Assembly (NCBI GenBank): GCA_028564675.1
Contig: JAOVVO010000154.1
Span: forward strand, 62,001-126,000
Direction: 5' to 3'
Length of the DNA: 64,000 nt
Source of the DNA: Onchocerca lupi
Lineage: Eukaryota; Nematoda; Chromadorea; Rhabditida; Onchocercidae
Shown: in pieces, positions 62,148 through 64,000 of the stretch
Layout: every line of letters starts with the position of its first letter
How positions within the stretch are numbered: the stretch's first letter is position 1
Notes under the pieces: model-generated
The model's input: only the letters and a program-made list of their open reading frames with translations
What the model was told of the DNA's origin: nothing
Databases searched by the model: none
Made by a program: the position numbers and the translations under genes

Positions 62148-64000
62148 CTCGATCGGCCACGCTGAGCGTGGTTGGGTCCAGCTACTGCTAGTTACTGCTA
62201 AGATAATTTGACATATTAAGGATTAACTGCTGATCAATACAATTTTGTATTCTTTGAATCTTTAATTGTCTGAAGAGTATACAATATTTTTTGTTATTCC
62301 GTGTAGATATAGAGATTATTTGGTTTGGCGATTCTGGAACACGCAATATGATTTTTATCTAAATCGCACAATTCCAAAGACTGAATCTGAGCTTTGTTGA
62401 TCGTGAATGCAAACGGCAATCGAATTGGTAATTGCAATTTCTTCAAACTGAATTGGCATATCAGTTGGAGTCATAGGAATGCGAAGAATAAGTACATCTT
62501 CACCTTTGATAGGTCCTGTCAAGATTGTTGCTTTACGACATTGTTAATTAATTTTTTTTTCCTGTGAGATGCGTGCCATTGCAAAGTTTTGGCTGGTTGA
62601 TATTTCGCAACATGATAATTGGCATGCCGATTTTAATTGCAGTATGTGCGGTGGTATCCCTGGCAGATTAAGTGAATTTAAAAATTCTGTTGGATAATTA
62701 ACTGCTTCATCTGCTTCCACAACAATGTCGAAGGACTTACATGTGACTACCTCGCGCTTTGAATATTAGACTGCATAATACTGTTAAGTTCGTCTATATC
62801 TATGTTTTTCGTCGCAAGAAGAGCTCGTAAGTCAGCCAATCATGATTCTTATGATTGGTTTGAATATTGAGAAATACTTTCCCAACCAACTCTTCTTTTG
62901 ACGCTACTAAATTTTAAAAGTTATGCGGCAATGAAATTCGTCCTGTAGTCAGATTAACCGGCACCTTTTCTTTCCTAATTTCCAGCAAATGTGGTGAGAA
63001 TATTCCAGTTGATCGATCGTTTTGCAGCTGGACACGCCTATTTGTAGTTAATTCTAACGTCTTTATGTATCGCCACAAAGTAGAGTATTTCAGACAACCG
63101 CAGATTATTACTTGCCCGAAATTTCATCCAAGCAATATATTGCGTTCCCAAATGGTCTGGCATTTCCAGCAAATCTTGCAATGATCGATCAAGAGCCTTG
63201 ACCGATTTTTTGTGCGTCATTGAACATTCATTCCAAACAATAAGTTTGCATTTTGCAATACTTTTCCCATGTCCGATGTTTCGGAAAAAAACGACGCTTG
63301 TGGGAGCTTCAATATATTGCTGCTCAATAGCAATTTCAAAGCGGGATGAGTAATTCTTCCACCTGGTAGCAATGTTGCAGCTATTCCGGACGATGCAAGA
63401 ACTAAGACTATGTCATTCCAAAAAATGCTGTCATAATCAATCTAATTAAGACATTTCACCAGTTCTTCCTGGCATATCTAAAAAGGAGATTTCTTCAACT
63501 CCTTACTGATAGTTTCCATTATTTGATCATAAATGCCTTTTTGCTTAAACGTTGGCTTAGGAATATTTAATTGCACGTATGACAAAAAATTGGTCGTGTT
63601 GTAATTCTGTTCGCGATGCAATTCTATATCGAACGAAACAGCAGCAGATCGATTCGGTGATGGTATTCCCATTTGGTTGGGAACTTTGTTCGCGAATTGT
63701 GAGCAAAAGTTTCCAGTCATAATCAACGCTTCGTTGTAGATTGAAATGCTGTGAAATCCATATTCATATTTGAATTTTTTCACTGCGTATTCGATGGAGA
63801 ATATCTTCAGCCATATGCGATTTGAAGCAGCGGTCAGTATGAAAGCAAACAGTGTACGAATTTGATTTGGATGTAACGTGTTGTATTCGTCATTAATGCA
63901 TATATTCCAATGTCAGTCGTTCTCCAATAAAATTCAAAGCTTGATATGTATTGCGGAAAGTAGCATGTGTAATGCCGTTTGAAAATTTTTTGTTGCTGAA
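62144..64000 (-). mobile_element. Helitron-type element, copy C, runs off the window
   Basis: Inverted relative to copy B. The lower boundary is CTAG (62144-62147) beside a clear hairpin (CCACGC-TGA-GCGTGG, about 62158-62172). Helicase remnants follow on the minus strand to the end of the window. The upper 220 bases align with copy B near 57020-57250. It lies upstream of the dual oxidase exon at 60195-60399, probably in that gene's preceding intron. Confidence 0.75.
62330..64000 (-). pseudogene. PIF1-like Helitron helicase, copy C, decayed and partial
   Basis: On the minus strand: YNEALIMTGNFCSQFANKV and NQMGIPSPNRSAAVSFD (63740-63610), SYVQLNIPKPTFKQKGIYDQ (about 63590-63530), a Walker A region disrupted near 63470, WNECSMTHKKSVKALDRSLQDL (about 63230-63165), then PVNLTTGRISLP-like, DEAVNYPTEFLNSL-like and TINKAQIQSLELC-like remnants down to 62330. 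Several frame changes. Walker B has Asn for the catalytic Asp. Very close to copy B in the NFCSQFANKVPNQMGIPSP block, more distant from copy A. Confidence 0.82.

Noticed and set aside
1..64000. Bacterial endosymbiont (Wolbachia-like) insertion
   Set aside because: No intron-free bacterial-type genes, operons or composition shift were seen anywhere in the window.
1..64000. tRNA, rRNA or CRISPR arrays
   Set aside because: No cloverleaf-like A/B box pairs, rRNA blocks or spaced direct repeats were noticed by eye; a covariance search was not possible.

Overview
The window reads as nuclear DNA of a parasitic nematode, most likely a clade III (spirurid/filarial) worm. This is an inference from three things: base composition is strongly AT-rich; genes are cut into many small GT-AG exons; and the best-preserved proteins look nematode. 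These include a BLI-3-type dual oxidase, an HSP-12-type small heat shock protein, a serine protease of the nematode trypsin-like kind, and a complex I subunit with a nematode-type C-terminus. Several genes have a strong T-rich AG just before the ATG, as expected for spliced-leader trans-splicing. No species call can be made from sequence alone.

Layout: 349-1745 (-) complex I subunit NDUFA8. 2855-5135 (+) PDZ-domain protein. 7236-9570 (-) decayed Helitron-type element with a PIF1-like helicase (copy A). 11995-16480 (-) long coiled-coil protein. 17569-22139 (+) eight-repeat PUF RNA-binding protein. 27651-29956 (+) secreted trypsin-fold protease. 30527-33586 (-) membrane-anchored RING-type E3 ligase, 5' end unresolved. 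36160-40662 (+) ERp72/PDIA4 protein disulfide isomerase. 43645-44337 (+) small heat shock protein. 46359-60399 (-) the last 23 exons of a dual oxidase (bli-3 type); its first exons lie beyond the last exon seen, probably outside the window.

In most genes I could join exons by reading frame, intron phase and GT-AG sites. The exon sums for NDUFA8, PDZ, coiled-coil, PUF, protease, PDIA4 and HSP divide exactly by three and give complete proteins of about 182, 419, 617, 589, 301, 606 and 113 residues.

The accessory layer is the Helitron family. Copy A is intergenic. Copy B (55134-59521, +) fills one intron of the dual oxidase. Copy C (62144 to window end, -) lies upstream of the next exon in the opposite orientation. 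One 205-base peroxidase-domain exon is therefore sandwiched between two inverted helicase copies. Two shorter relics of the same family lie at 10505-10620 and 26470-26760. All helicase copies are broken by stops and frameshifts. The redox genes here (PDIA4, dual oxidase, NDUFA8) are not obviously co-regulated; their proximity may be chance.
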